A DNA stretch of 64,000 bases from Pseudomonas putida S13.1.2 (GTDB lineage Bacteria; Pseudomonadota; Gammaproteobacteria; Pseudomonadales; Pseudomonadaceae): NCBI RefSeq assembly GCF_000498395.2, contig NZ_CP010979.1:4712001-4776000 (forward strand). The letters run 5' to 3'. The notes under the pieces were generated by a model that saw nothing but the letters and a program-made list of their open reading frames with translations, did not search any database and was not told the origin of the DNA. The position numbers and the translations under genes were made by a program. Below are positions 17,354-26,046 of this stretch, one piece after another; position 1 is the first letter of the stretch, and every line of letters begins with the position of its first letter.

Positions 17354-17660
17354 TTTTCGGCTAGCAGGTATGACTCAAATGGCGGATTCCCCCAGCCTTG
17401 CGCAAGACGCTGTGCATTCAGCTTGCTCACGCTACGGGGCAACCGCCGTGGCGACTCGGCCGTAGAGCGGCCTCAACAATCCCATAGCGCCACCCCGTGG
17501 CTCTTCCAGGCTGCATTGTCGCGCAGAATAAAAGGTTCAAAAACACGCCGCGTCTCCTGTAGGAGCCGCCTTGTGTCGCGATGGGCCGCAAAGCGGCCCC
17601 GGCAATCTCAGGCCAGAATATAGAAAGCTCAAGCCCCACGACTGGGCTCAAAAAGCCCTG
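17354..17660. other. Intergenic region with REP element
   Basis: About 300 bases between the tRNA-Thr terminator and the DUF2442-HTH gene. A REP unit lies at 17556-17602 (tgtaggagccgccttgtgtc then gggccgcaaagcggcccc). The remainder contains no convincing ORF, tRNA duplication or integrase remnant. Confidence 0.6.
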
Positions 17661-18113
17661 TCAGGCGGCTTTCCGCTCCAAACTCTCCCAACCCAGGCAA
17701 GCCAGCGCCAATGTGCGTGGTACCGCTTCACGACCACTGCTGTAGCGGCTAATGCTGCGGGCGCTGACTCCCAGCGCTTCGGCAGCCTGGTCGAGCGTCA
17801 TCCGGTGCCGCAAACGCCAGCGAATGAAAACTCGGGTGTTTTCATCAGGTGCGTTTTGGGCAAGCGCATCCAGTAGCAGGGTATCCGCACCAATCTGAAT
17901 ATCCAGCGCTGGCCACTCCACCGACCATCCTCCGTCGCCCAATACGACGCCTTCAAACGCTTTGCGCTTGGACAGTGGCGCCAAGCCAGGATACGTCTTG
18001 AGCGCATCGCTCATATCCAGGGTGAAATGCTGCCCATTGGTAAAGGTAAGCTCAAGGCTGGCGTCCGATCGAGGCTGTACACTCTTCAGACGGGGACGTT
18101 TCATCGATGCCAT
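17661..18113 (-). CDS. DUF2442 plus helix-turn-helix protein, antitoxin-like
   Basis: A 150-residue two-domain protein. Residues about 1-85 are DUF2442-like (LELTFTNGQHFTLDMSDAL, WSVEWPALDIQIGADTLLLDAL). Residues about 95-145 form an XRE-type helix-turn-helix (MTLDQAAEALGVSARSISRYSSG). DUF2442 genes commonly pair with DUF4160 genes, and here the remains of one lie directly upstream, overlapping by 13 bases. I chose the ATG at 18113 because aaggag lies 8 bases before it; an earlier GTG at 18122 and an ATG at 18104 are alternatives. It probably represses its own operon at the palindrome at 18339-18359. Confidence 0.8.
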   Translation of the reverse strand: MASMKRPRLKSVQPRSDASLELTFTNGQHFTLDMSDALKTYPGLAPLSKRKAFEGVVLGDGGWSVEWPALDIQIGADTLLLDALAQNAPDENTRVFIRWRLRHRMTLDQAAEALGVSARSISRYSSGREAVPRTLALACLGWESLERKAA

Positions 18114-18334
18114 TTCATCCACTCCTTCAACAAATCGGCCTGATTGGCCGCCACCCAGGCCAAGGCTTCGTGCACCACTTTCGCAGGTGCCCTGCCTTGG
18201 CTAACAGTCACAGATTCCAGACTGATCACCACGTCCACCCCACCGCCGGTGGGTGAACGTGGGGTGGTAGATGATCCCTTTCCCTTAGCTCGATGCGGTA
18301 ATTGTCGCGAAATCGATATTTATAGACATGGCAT
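18101..18334 (-). pseudogene. Frameshifted DUF4160 gene
   Basis: Translating the minus strand gives YKYRFRDNYRIELRERDH then LPPHVH, the hallmark of DUF4160. The continuation (TGGGVDVVISLESVTVSQG, then a segment ending LLKEWMKWHR) is in another frame. The switch falls at 18251-18252 and is explained by one missing base. The obvious ATG codons at 18334 and 18329 are also out of frame with the first segment, so there is probably a second lesion at the start. The stop at 18101-18103 overlaps the downstream DUF2442-HTH gene. This looks like a dead partner of a toxin-antitoxin-like pair. Confidence 0.72.
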
Positions 18335-18338
18335 GAAC

Positions 18339-18359
18339 GTATCGCCAATTTGGCGATAC
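18339..18359. promoter_or_regulatory. Perfect 21-bp palindromic operator
   Basis: Arms gtatcgcca and tggcgatac separated by att, directly upstream of the DUF4160 start codons. This is a classic site for an autoregulating HTH antitoxin; the binding protein is inferred to be the DUF2442-HTH product. Confidence 0.7.
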
Positions 18360-18589
18360 TACAACGGTGAAAACCGGTGTTAAACATTCCGCTCAGTGTA
18401 CTGGCAGAACGTCTACACCCATACAGCCGCCATGCCTATCGCTGCTCCGTCATCTTCCGCTTGTGGTTCAGAATCTCTGAAACCGCGCTCTGGGTCGCTA
18501 TCGCCGACAGGTCCGTTACCGGTCAAGCCAGAAGCAGGTCCCTGGATTACGTCGTGATCCTTGTCATTCACAATTCAGTCCAGATAGGA

Positions 18590-18604
18590 TGAGATAAATT
18601 CTCA
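18590..18604. promoter_or_regulatory. Candidate Fur box upstream of fecI
   Basis: Inverted repeat tgaga-taaat-tctca, resembling the core of a Fur site, 33 bases before the fecI start. The 18360-18589 stretch before it contains no gene I can support. Confidence 0.4.
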
Positions 18605-18636
18605 AACGCAATCCTATACCAACAAGAGGGCTGAAG

Positions 18637-19152
18637 TTGTCTACCCCGCCCGTGCCATCTGCAACGCAGGCTGATGTTCAGTCCCTCTACATCGACCACC
18701 ACGCCTGGCTGGTGGACTGGCTGCGCAAACGCCTGCGCCAAGGGGATAACGCTGCCGACCTGGCTCAGGATACGTTCGTCAATGTGCTGGGCAAACTTGA
18801 CCGGATACAGGATGTGCGCCAGCCGCGTGCCTGGCTGAGTACCATTGCCCGCGCCCTGGTGATCGATCGTGCGCGCCGCGATCGTGTCGAAAGGGCCTAT
18901 CTGGATGCAGTGGCCAACCTGCCAGAGCCGTTGATGCCATCCCCGGAAGCCCAGATGATCCTGCTTGAAACCCTGGCCAAGGTGGATGCCTTGCTCGACG
19001 GCTTGCCGCCCAAGGTGCGCACGGCCTTTCTGCTGTCGCGCCTGGACGGGTTGGGCTACAAGGAAATCGCCGCGCAACTGGGGGTCAGCCTGAGGTCGGT
19101 GGAAAGCTACATGGCGAAAGCTATCCGCCATTGCTACTTCGCTACCTCATGA
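18637..19152 (+). CDS. fecI: FecI-type extracytoplasmic function sigma factor
   Basis: A 171-residue iron-starvation sigma factor. Region 2 (QSLYIDHHAWLVDWLRKRL, AADLAQDTFVNVL) and region 4 (LPPKVRTAFLLSRLDGLGYKEIAAQLGVS) are intact. The only reasonable start is TTG at 18637 with agaggg 6 bases before it; the first in-frame ATG lies deep inside region 2-4. In this family the sigma factor is held by FecR and released when the paired TonB receptor binds its siderophore. The stop overlaps the fecR start (ATGA). Its target is probably the receptor gene at 20231. Confidence 0.92.
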   Translation: MSTPPVPSATQADVQSLYIDHHAWLVDWLRKRLRQGDNAADLAQDTFVNVLGKLDRIQDVRQPRAWLSTIARALVIDRARRDRVERAYLDAVANLPEPLMPSPEAQMILLETLAKVDALLDGLPPKVRTAFLLSRLDGLGYKEIAAQLGVSLRSVESYMAKAIRHCYFATS

Positions 19153-20138
19153 GCGGCGCAACGCGCCCCGAGCTACCCGATGACGTGCTCGACCAGGCGA
19201 TCATGTGGATGGTGCGCCTACAGTCGGGTTACGCGGACGAGCATGCCCTGCAGGGTTGCCTGCATTGGCGCAAGCTTCATCCTCTGCATGAAACCGCTTG
19301 GCAGGCATTGCAGAACAACGAATCTACCTTCCACAACCTCGCCAGCCTGCCAGGCGTACCCGGCGGTGTCGCGCGTGACGCCCTTGAGCGCATGCAGCAT
19401 CACCAGCTGGGTCGGCGGCGCCTGCTTCAGGTGCTGGGCACCGGCCTGGTCGTTGGCGCAACGGGGTGGCAGGGCCAGGAGCAGGTTCGGCGCTGGGGTG
19501 CCGACTACAGCACCCGCGTGGGCGAGCAACGAACAGTGATGCTTGCCGACGGTACACGGCTGCAGCTCAATACCAATAGCGCCGTCGATGTCTCATTTAC
19601 CAGTAGCCAGCGCCTGATCAAGCTGTTGCAGGGTGAAATCTTCATCGATACCGGCGCTGACGAAGGTTCGCCCGCCGGCCGGCGCAGCTTCTGGGTGCAC
19701 ACCGCCCAGGCACAATTGCAGGCACTGGGTACGGCGTTTGCGGTGCGCCAGGAAGGTACGCGCACACGGCTGATGGTCGAACAGAGCAAGGTGCTTATCC
19801 ATCAGCAGACACGGCAGCAACTGGTGGCCGCAGGCGAGGAGTATTCGATCAGCGCCGAAGGTAGCCGCAAGCTCCAGCACAGCGAAATGGATGCCAGCGC
19901 CTGGACAAGGGGCCAGCTGGTGGCACGCAGCCTGCCGTTGCAGACACTGATCGCGGAACTGGCACGCTATCAGCACGGCTGGCTTGGCTGCGCGCCACCG
20001 GTGGCGGGCTTGAAGGTATCCGGCGTTTTCCAGCTGGATGATATCGAGCAGGCACTGAATGCCCTCAGCGATTCAATGCCCGTCAGGGTTGAGCGTTTCA
20101 CGCGGTTCTGGCGTCGCGTTGTTCCTCGCTCAGCATAA
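19149..20138 (+). CDS. fecR: FecR-type anti-sigma factor / sigma regulator
   Basis: A 329-residue inner membrane protein. The N-terminal cytoplasmic part (LDQAIMWMVRLQSG) is the DUF4880 sigma-binding region, and WRKLHPLHETAWQALQ is typical. A single hydrophobic stretch near residues 95-115 (LLQVLGTGLVVGATGW) would cross the membrane. The periplasmic FecR domain follows (RTVMLADGTRLQLNTNSAVDV, GEIFIDTG), and the end resembles an STN-like module that contacts the receptor's signalling domain. It is coupled to fecI by an ATGA overlap and lies 92 bases before the receptor gene. Confidence 0.93.
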   Translation: MSGATRPELPDDVLDQAIMWMVRLQSGYADEHALQGCLHWRKLHPLHETAWQALQNNESTFHNLASLPGVPGGVARDALERMQHHQLGRRRLLQVLGTGLVVGATGWQGQEQVRRWGADYSTRVGEQRTVMLADGTRLQLNTNSAVDVSFTSSQRLIKLLQGEIFIDTGADEGSPAGRRSFWVHTAQAQLQALGTAFAVRQEGTRTRLMVEQSKVLIHQQTRQQLVAAGEEYSISAEGSRKLQHSEMDASAWTRGQLVARSLPLQTLIAELARYQHGWLGCAPPVAGLKVSGVFQLDDIEQALNALSDSMPVRVERFTRFWRRVVPRSA

Positions 20139-20230
20139 ATTGCAAAAAGACGAGTTTGAGACTGCGGGTTTTTTCGAGCACTTCGGCCAATAGGGAAAAC
20201 ACCCTGCCAAACGAATGGAGCTCGATTCAC

Positions 20231-22747
20231 ATGTCATCTGCGTTCTCACCTCGCCATATACCCAGGACCCGCCTTGCCGTAGCGCTGCGTGGCGTGTTGC
20301 TTGCCAGCGCAGCAAGCATTGCGCTGCCGATTTACGCGGTACATGCCGAACAGAGCGAAGTGCGCCATTACAATCTGCCTGCAGGCACGTTGGAGCAATC
20401 GCTCAGTGCGTTTGCACAGGTTGCCGCCATCAACTTGCCCTTTGACCCTGCGTTGGTCCGTGGCAAGCATGCGACCGCATTGAACGGCGACTACACCGTT
20501 CAGCAGGGCCTGGATGCACTTCTGCAGGGCAACGGCCTTGTTGCCACCCAAGCGGCCAATGGCAACTGGATCCTCGACCCAGTAGCCACCACCGGCGGCG
20601 CGGCGCTGGAGCTGGGAAGCACGCTGGTCAGTGGCCAGGGCATGGGCGAGATGACCGAGAATACCGGCTCGTACACCACCGGTGCGGTGAGCGTGGGCTC
20701 CAAGAGCCCGACCAGCCTGCGCGAAACGCCACAGTCGGTGTCGGTGCTGTCCAGCCAGCTGATTGAAGACCGCAGTATCACCAGCCTGCAGGACGCGCTG
20801 AAAATGGCACCCGGGGTCACGGTGCAAAAAACTACCAGCGACACCTACGAGTTCTACTCACGCGGTTTCAACATCGACAGCATCCAGATTGATGGCGCAG
20901 CGCCCATGGCACTGTCCTCAGTGGCTACCAGCTTCTACTCCCGCCGGTTGTACAACCTGGCTGAATTCGACCACATCGAGGTATTACGGGGATCCGGTGC
21001 GCTGTTCGGCGGTGTGGGCGACCCCGGTGGCGTCATCAACCTGGTGCGCAAGCGCCCGCTGTCGGACTTCCAGTTGAAGTTCGAAGCCGCCGCCGGCTCC
21101 TGGGACAACTACCGCTCGCAAGTCGACGTGACCGGCCCGCTCACCGACAGCGGCAATGTTCGCGGCCGCCTGGTGACGGCATACACCGACCGCCAATACT
21201 TCACGGATAAACTGGCCACGCAAAAACCCACGGTATACGGGGTGTTCGAGGTCGACCTGGGCCCACAGACCATCTTCACCCTGGGTGGCATGTATGAAAG
21301 CACCCACTCCAACTCGTCGTTGGGGCTGCCACGCTATACGACGGGTAAAGACATCGGGCTGGCGCGCCACACCAACCTGGGGCAGAACTGGTCCTACATG
21401 GACAATATCTCCCAGGAGATCTTCACCAAGCTCGACCACTACTTCGATAACGACTGGAAGCTGAACGTCTCGTATACCAATACCCGCGACGCCGGCAAGG
21501 CGCTGGCGGCAGTATCGGGCAACGCCGTCAACCCGGTGACCTTGGCAGGCCCTGTGTGGCGCGCCAGCTATAACGTCTATTCCACCAGCCAGGACCTGCT
21601 AGACAGCAACCTTTCTGGCAGCTTCGATGCCTTTGGCCGCGAGCACCAGTTCGTACTGGGTGCCGATTATCAGAAGGTCACCAGCCGCTGGCAGGGTTCT
21701 GGGGTGTTCACCGGCACCGGTGTCCCCATCGACGTGTTCGACCCTGGTTACTGGAAGCCCACCACGATTTCATTGCAGACCCCACGGGACTACAGCCCCA
21801 ATACGCAGGAGCAGTACGGCCTGTACGGGCGCCTGACGTTGCAGGTGGCGGACCCGCTCAAGGTCATCCTGGGTGGCCGCGCGGCCCGTTACCACTTCGA
21901 GCAGGTGTATACCAATGCGGGTGTGGTGCAGAGCGACATCGACATGCGCGAACCGACGCGTTTCGTGCCTTACTTTGGCGCCATCTACGACCTTGACGAG
22001 CAGTGGTCGCTGTATGGCAGCTATTCGAAGATCTACAAGCCGCAGCAAAGCTACCTTCGCGGGCCGGTGGGCAGTAATGACGTGCTGGAGCCGCTGGAGG
22101 GCAAGACCTCCGAGGTGGGTATCAAGGGCGAACTGTTCGATGGCCGCTTGAACACCAGCCTTGCCGTGTTTTATACCAAGCGCAAGAACGGCGCGGTGCA
22201 GGATACCAACTTCCCGGCGGCCTCCGTGCTGTATGGCGGCAGTTGCTGCTATGTGAACCAGGGCGAGGTCGTCAGCAAAGGGATCGAGCTGGAAGCGACG
22301 GGCGAAATCCGCAAGGATTGGAACCTGATGGCCAGCTACGTGTACAACTACAACAAGAACGAGACTGACCGCACGGCCTTGAGCACCATCACGCCCAAGC
22401 ATCAGTTCAAGGTGTGGACGACTTATCAACTGCCCGCAGCGCTTTCGGACTGGACCGTAGGCGGCGGCGTCGATCTGCAAAGCGCCACCTATGTCAGCGG
22501 TACCACGGTGCGCGTGGATGGCAATGGCAATGTGGTGGAGTCGAACATTCCGTTCGATTACAAGCAAAGTGGCTACGCGGTGTGGAACGCCCTGTTGAGG
22601 TACCGCGTGGATGACCACTGGACCGTATCGCTCAATGCCAACAACCTGTTCGACAAGACTTACTACCAAACAGTCTCCAGCGCGGCGAACGGCAACTTCT
22701 ATGGGGACCCGCGTAATTACATGCTGACCCTGAGGGGGACGTTCTAG
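20231..22747 (+). CDS. TonB-dependent siderophore receptor with STN signalling domain
   Basis: An 838-residue outer membrane receptor. After a signal peptide (cleavage near VHAEQSEVRHY) comes the STN signalling domain (LPAGTLEQSLSAFAQVAAIN, GLDALLQGNGL), then the plug (SLRETPQSVSVLSSQLIEDR, RGFNIDSIQIDGAAP, VLRGSGALFGGVGDPGG) and a 22-strand barrel ending in Phe (GDPRNYMLTLRGTF). STN plus fecIR immediately upstream makes it a transducing receptor: ligand binding should release FecI. The plug and barrel resemble FhuE/FpvA-type hydroxamate or mixed siderophore receptors; the ligand is unknown. The start at 20231 follows gaatggagc. Confidence 0.92.
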   Translation: MSSAFSPRHIPRTRLAVALRGVLLASAASIALPIYAVHAEQSEVRHYNLPAGTLEQSLSAFAQVAAINLPFDPALVRGKHATALNGDYTVQQGLDALLQGNGLVATQAANGNWILDPVATTGGAALELGSTLVSGQGMGEMTENTGSYTTGAVSVGSKSPTSLRETPQSVSVLSSQLIEDRSITSLQDALKMAPGVTVQKTTSDTYEFYSRGFNIDSIQIDGAAPMALSSVATSFYSRRLYNLAEFDHIEVLRGSGALFGGVGDPGGVINLVRKRPLSDFQLKFEAAAGSWDNYRSQVDVTGPLTDSGNVRGRLVTAYTDRQYFTDKLATQKPTVYGVFEVDLGPQTIFTLGGMYESTHSNSSLGLPRYTTGKDIGLARHTNLGQNWSYMDNISQEIFTKLDHYFDNDWKLNVSYTNTRDAGKALAAVSGNAVNPVTLAGPVWRASYNVYSTSQDLLDSNLSGSFDAFGREHQFVLGADYQKVTSRWQGSGVFTGTGVPIDVFDPGYWKPTTISLQTPRDYSPNTQEQYGLYGRLTLQVADPLKVILGGRAARYHFEQVYTNAGVVQSDIDMREPTRFVPYFGAIYDLDEQWSLYGSYSKIYKPQQSYLRGPVGSNDVLEPLEGKTSEVGIKGELFDGRLNTSLAVFYTKRKNGAVQDTNFPAASVLYGGSCCYVNQGEVVSKGIELEATGEIRKDWNLMASYVYNYNKNETDRTALSTITPKHQFKVWTTYQLPAALSDWTVGGGVDLQSATYVSGTTVRVDGNGNVVESNIPFDYKQSGYAVWNALLRYRVDDHWTVSLNANNLFDKTYYQTVSSAANGNFYGDPRNYMLTLRGTF

Positions 22748-23066
22748 TCGTCACGGTCGGCGGGTATGCACTGCATCTGGTAGGCCGTCGCAAGAGGCGA
22801 GTCAAATAAGAAAAGCGGGCCGCTTTGCGGCCCATCGCCGGCAAGCCAGCTCCCACAGTGTTCGCGCCAGCCTTTAGGTTTTGTGCAAGACAGTTGCTGC
22901 CAATCTTCGCTGTCAAACCACCCCATGCATGAAGAACTCGACCGGTACGCTGAAAAACTCAGCAAAGCCCTTTATCTGGGCAACCGCCAATGGATTGATG
23001 TCGGTCAACCGAGGGGCTGGGCCAGGGGTTTACGTTCAGGCCAAGTAGCCCTGAGGGAGGATGAGC
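22748..23066. other. Intergenic region with REP and a partial long repeat
   Basis: Contains a REP hairpin gggccgctttgcggccc with ggcaagccagctcccacag (22816-22858) and a half copy of the ~90-bp repeat described at 23316. A possible short ORF begins ATG 22925 (MHEELDRYAEKLSKALYLGN), but its frame runs through the next gene in the wrong frame; it may be a gene fragment. Confidence 0.5.
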
Positions 23067-23273
23067 ATGGCCAAGAGATTCCCTACAAACCCTCGCCACC
23101 CCGAGCGTATCTGCTGGGGTTGCGACCTGTACTGCCCTGCCAAGGCGCTAGCCTGTGGCAATGGCGCAGACCGGACCATGCATCCGGTGGAGCTGTTTGG
23201 CGAAGATTGGGATAGCTTCGAGGGCCATTTGGAGAAGTCGGTTGATGCAGGGCACGCGGCAGAGCCCAGCTGA
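23067..23273 (+). CDS. DUF3079 family protein
   Basis: A 68-residue cysteine-containing protein of the DUF3079 family. The family core is clear: HPERICWGCDLYCPAKALACGNGADRT then HPVELFGEDW, with four cysteines (C-X2-C-X3-C-X6-C), suggesting metal or cluster binding. No function is known to me. The ATG at 23067 is preferred over the one at 23061 because ggagg then sits 6 bases upstream. The gene is flanked on both sides by copies of an unusual long REP-containing repeat. Confidence 0.85.
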   Translation: MAKRFPTNPRHPERICWGCDLYCPAKALACGNGADRTMHPVELFGEDWDSFEGHLEKSVDAGHAAEPS

Positions 23274-23315
23274 GAGAGGGCCGCTTGCGAGCGGGCTTAC
23301 CCCCGAAACACCGTG

Positions 23316-23404
23316 GTGGATGGCACGGGCTTCGCCCGTGTTCGCGGGCGAGCCCGCTCCCACAGTGATCGCGCTCGCTTTCAGATGTTTTGCAATTCAG
23401 TTGC
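23316..23404. repeat. ~90-bp extended REP repeat, copy A
   Basis: Begins gtggatggcacgggcttcgc, passes through a REP core (gttcgcgggcgagcccgctc), and continues tgatcgcgctcgctttcag to end cagttgc. It matches copy B (23481-23570) along its full length. Confidence 0.8.
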
Positions 23405-23480
23405 CTCGACAGATACTGCATAAACCTGAAGTCTGCGCGGTACCTGTGGGAGCGGGCGTGCCCGCGAAGAGTCCAACGCG

Positions 23481-23570
23481 GTGCATGGCACCGGCTTCGC
23501 CGGTGTTCGCGGCTAAAGCCGCTCCCACAGTGATCGCGCTAGCGCTTAGGTGTTATGCAAGACAGTTGCT
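23481..23570. repeat. ~90-bp extended REP repeat, copy B
   Basis: Begins gtgcatggcaccggcttcgc, REP core gttcgcggctaaagccgctc, then tgatcgcgctagcgcttagg and an end cagttgct. It is a direct repeat of copy A; the right half also occurs at 22849-22898. A plain REP unit (cctgtgggagcgggcgtgcc) sits between A and B at 23443-23471. Confidence 0.8.
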
Positions 23571-23608
23571 CCCACAGGGACCGCGCGCAGACCTGTGGGA
23601 ACGGTTGG

Positions 23609-25906
23609 TCAGAACGCGGTACTTACCGTCAACGACAGGTTACGCGGGTCGCCGTAGATGGCCCCGGCATAGAACCCGTATTGGGTGTAGTAGTGCTTGT
23701 CGAACAGGTTGTTGGCGTTGAGGCTGACGCTGGTTTCATCGGTCAGCTGGTACTTGGCCATGGCATTCCAGATGGCATAACCGGACCAGTTCACGTCGGT
23801 GGCACCGTTGCTGACGCCATTGGTGGGCTGGCCGGCCGGGCTGGAAATGGCGCGGATGTTGGTTTGCGCAGTCACGCCGGCACCCAGGGTCAGGCGGTCG
23901 AGCGGGCCGCTGAGGCGGTAGGTGGTCGAGGCCTTGAACAGGTGCGACGGGTCGCTGCGGCCATCGCTGTCGACGCGACGGAAGTGCAGGTAGGTGTAGC
24001 CGGCATACACGTTCCAGTTGGGCGTCAGCGCGCCTGCCACTTCCAGGTCGATACCGTCGGTTTCCACGCCAGAGCCCGCCTTGTAGGCGCTGGCCCCGGT
24101 CGGTGTGGTCAGGTCGCCGTCGAGCACGGCTTTGTTTTCCTGCTTGGTGCGGAAGTACGCCGCCGAGGCGTTCAGGCGGCCATCAAACCACTCACCCTTG
24201 ATACCGGTCTCGTAGCTTTGGCCACGAATCGGCTCGACCTTGCTACCGCTGCTGGTTTCAGATGTTTGCGGGGTGAAGATGTCGGTGTAGCTGGCGTATA
24301 CCGAGTAGTTGGCATTGAGGTCGTACACCGCGCCCAGGTAGGGGGTGACGATGCCGTTCTCTTCCTGGCTGCTGCGCTCGCCGGCCACGCTGCGGGTAAC
24401 CGAGGAATAGTTGCTGGTGCGCACGCCAACGATCACCGACAGCGGGTCGCTGATGCTCAGGCGGGTGGCGGCGTACATGCCCTGCAAGCGGGTGGTGGTC
24501 TTGCTGTGAAGGCCTGTGCGTGAGGCGATGATGTCGTAGTCGTCATCCACGCCATGGTGCCAGTCCGTGACCGGGAAGCCGTTATTGGCGCGGAACTGGC
24601 AACCCAGTGCAGGCGCGCTGGCCATGCCATCGCCGACCATGGTGCAGGTGTACTGGGGCGACCAGCCTACGGTGCGGCTGTCGTTGTAGCCGACCATGGC
24701 CTGGTGCGTGCGGCCAAACAGCTGGAACGGGCCGGACAGGTCGATCTGCGCCGACTGCTGGGTGGTGTCGCTGGAGCTGTGCAACCCGTTCAGCACCGCG
24801 CCGCTGCCGTCCTGGTCCCAATAGCCGCCGTAGCTGCCGCGCCCAGCCGAGTTCACCTTGGCAAGGCCCCGGTGGTTCAAGGCTTCGGTAGTCGCCTGGG
24901 CGGCTTTCAGGTCCAGGGTCCAGTCGTTGTCGAAGCGGTGCTCCAGCGAGCCGAACGCCGTACGGGTGGTGTACTCGCCAAAGCTCCAGCTGGGCACCAC
25001 GTTGGTGCTGCGCGGCAAGTCGGTCTTGCTACCGTCGCGGTACCAGATGGGGATGTTCGCGCCCCAGCCGCCGCCGACAACCTTGTTGTACTCATACTGG
25101 TAACCGGCACCCAGGGTGGTGGCGTCGTCCAGGTCGAACTCGAAATTGGCCAGCGCGGCGCGGGAGCGTTCGGACTGGTTGTCGCGGAACGAGTTGGCGT
25201 CCTGCTGGGTCATCACGAAGCGCGAACGCAGGCGGCCATCCGCGGACAGGGGCAGATTCAGGTCAGCACCCAGGCGACGCTTGTCCCAGCTGCCGTAAGT
25301 GGCGTAGGCGCTGCCGCCGAACGTCTTGGTCGGTGCCTTGCGGATCAGGTTGACGGTGGCGGAGGGGTCGCCGGTGCCGCCCAACAGGCCGTTGGCGCCG
25401 CGCACGATGTCGATGCGTTCGTACAGGTCCATGCTCAATGCATTGCCGCTGCCACTGAAATCAGACCCGCCCTGGGTCTGCAGGCCGTCGACCTTCCAGT
25501 TGCTGATCGAGTAGCCACGGGCACGGTAGTCGGTACGCCCACCCACCTCGGACTTGTTGGCCGTTACGCCTGGCGTGGTTTCCAGCGCCTGCTCGATGGT
25601 GTGGATGTCGCGGTCATCCATCTGCTGGCGGGTAATGGTGGTGACCGATTGCGGCGTCTGGCGTGGCGTCAGCGCCAGGCCGGTGGAGCTACGGGTGCTT
25701 TCGACCGTGTAGCCTAGCTGGCCAGCATCGTCGGCCGGCAGCAGAGCGCTGTCTTCGATCTGTGTGGCGTCCAGCTCCAGGGGTTTGCCGTCGGCAGCGA
25801 CGGCCCCGCCACTGATGGCGACGGCAACGAAGAACGCCAGCGGTGTAAGGCGATTGCCACTTTGGCTGATGGGGGTGAACACTTTCGGGATGCGCTTGGG
25901 ATTCAT
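23609..25906 (-). CDS. TonB-dependent siderophore receptor (no STN domain)
   Basis: A 765-residue outer membrane receptor. The N-terminal signal peptide ends near GGAVAADG, followed directly by the plug without an STN domain: TPRQTPQSVTTITRQQMDDR, YRARGYSISNWKVDGLQTQG, IVRGANGLLGGTGDPSATVNLIRK in part. The barrel ends in the usual terminal Phe (DPRNLSLTVSTAF). FpvA/FhuE-like barrels of this type take hydroxamate or pyoverdine-like siderophores. Since it lacks a signalling domain, regulation probably comes from the two-component system transcribed divergently 140 bases away, as in PfeA-PfeRS. Confidence 0.9.
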   Translation of the reverse strand: MNPKRIPKVFTPISQSGNRLTPLAFFVAVAISGGAVAADGKPLELDATQIEDSALLPADDAGQLGYTVESTRSSTGLALTPRQTPQSVTTITRQQMDDRDIHTIEQALETTPGVTANKSEVGGRTDYRARGYSISNWKVDGLQTQGGSDFSGSGNALSMDLYERIDIVRGANGLLGGTGDPSATVNLIRKAPTKTFGGSAYATYGSWDKRRLGADLNLPLSADGRLRSRFVMTQQDANSFRDNQSERSRAALANFEFDLDDATTLGAGYQYEYNKVVGGGWGANIPIWYRDGSKTDLPRSTNVVPSWSFGEYTTRTAFGSLEHRFDNDWTLDLKAAQATTEALNHRGLAKVNSAGRGSYGGYWDQDGSGAVLNGLHSSSDTTQQSAQIDLSGPFQLFGRTHQAMVGYNDSRTVGWSPQYTCTMVGDGMASAPALGCQFRANNGFPVTDWHHGVDDDYDIIASRTGLHSKTTTRLQGMYAATRLSISDPLSVIVGVRTSNYSSVTRSVAGERSSQEENGIVTPYLGAVYDLNANYSVYASYTDIFTPQTSETSSGSKVEPIRGQSYETGIKGEWFDGRLNASAAYFRTKQENKAVLDGDLTTPTGASAYKAGSGVETDGIDLEVAGALTPNWNVYAGYTYLHFRRVDSDGRSDPSHLFKASTTYRLSGPLDRLTLGAGVTAQTNIRAISSPAGQPTNGVSNGATDVNWSGYAIWNAMAKYQLTDETSVSLNANNLFDKHYYTQYGFYAGAIYGDPRNLSLTVSTAF

Positions 25907-26046
25907 TTGGGAAGGCTTCGTATTTGCAGATGATTTTTTGTTAGGATTCTAGGGATCGGCCCTCCGGGCTCCAGACCCGACATGTACGGGGATGTAATTG
26001 AACGTAACGAGCGCCACCGGCCCTCACCGAACAGGTGTTTTTCCGC

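Noticed and set aside
17310..18636. Genomic island or prophage integrated at tRNA-Thr
   Set aside because: The region holds a TA-like relic, but I see no integrase and no duplicated tRNA 3' end.
22925..23215. ORF beginning MHEELDRYAEKLS before the DUF3079 gene
   Set aside because: It continues through the DUF3079 gene in another frame; only the first 25-30 residues look protein-like, so it may be a remnant.
22816..23571. CRISPR-like spaced repeats
   Set aside because: The repeats are REP/BIME units with inverted arms and uneven spacing, not uniform direct repeats with spacers, and no cas genes are near.
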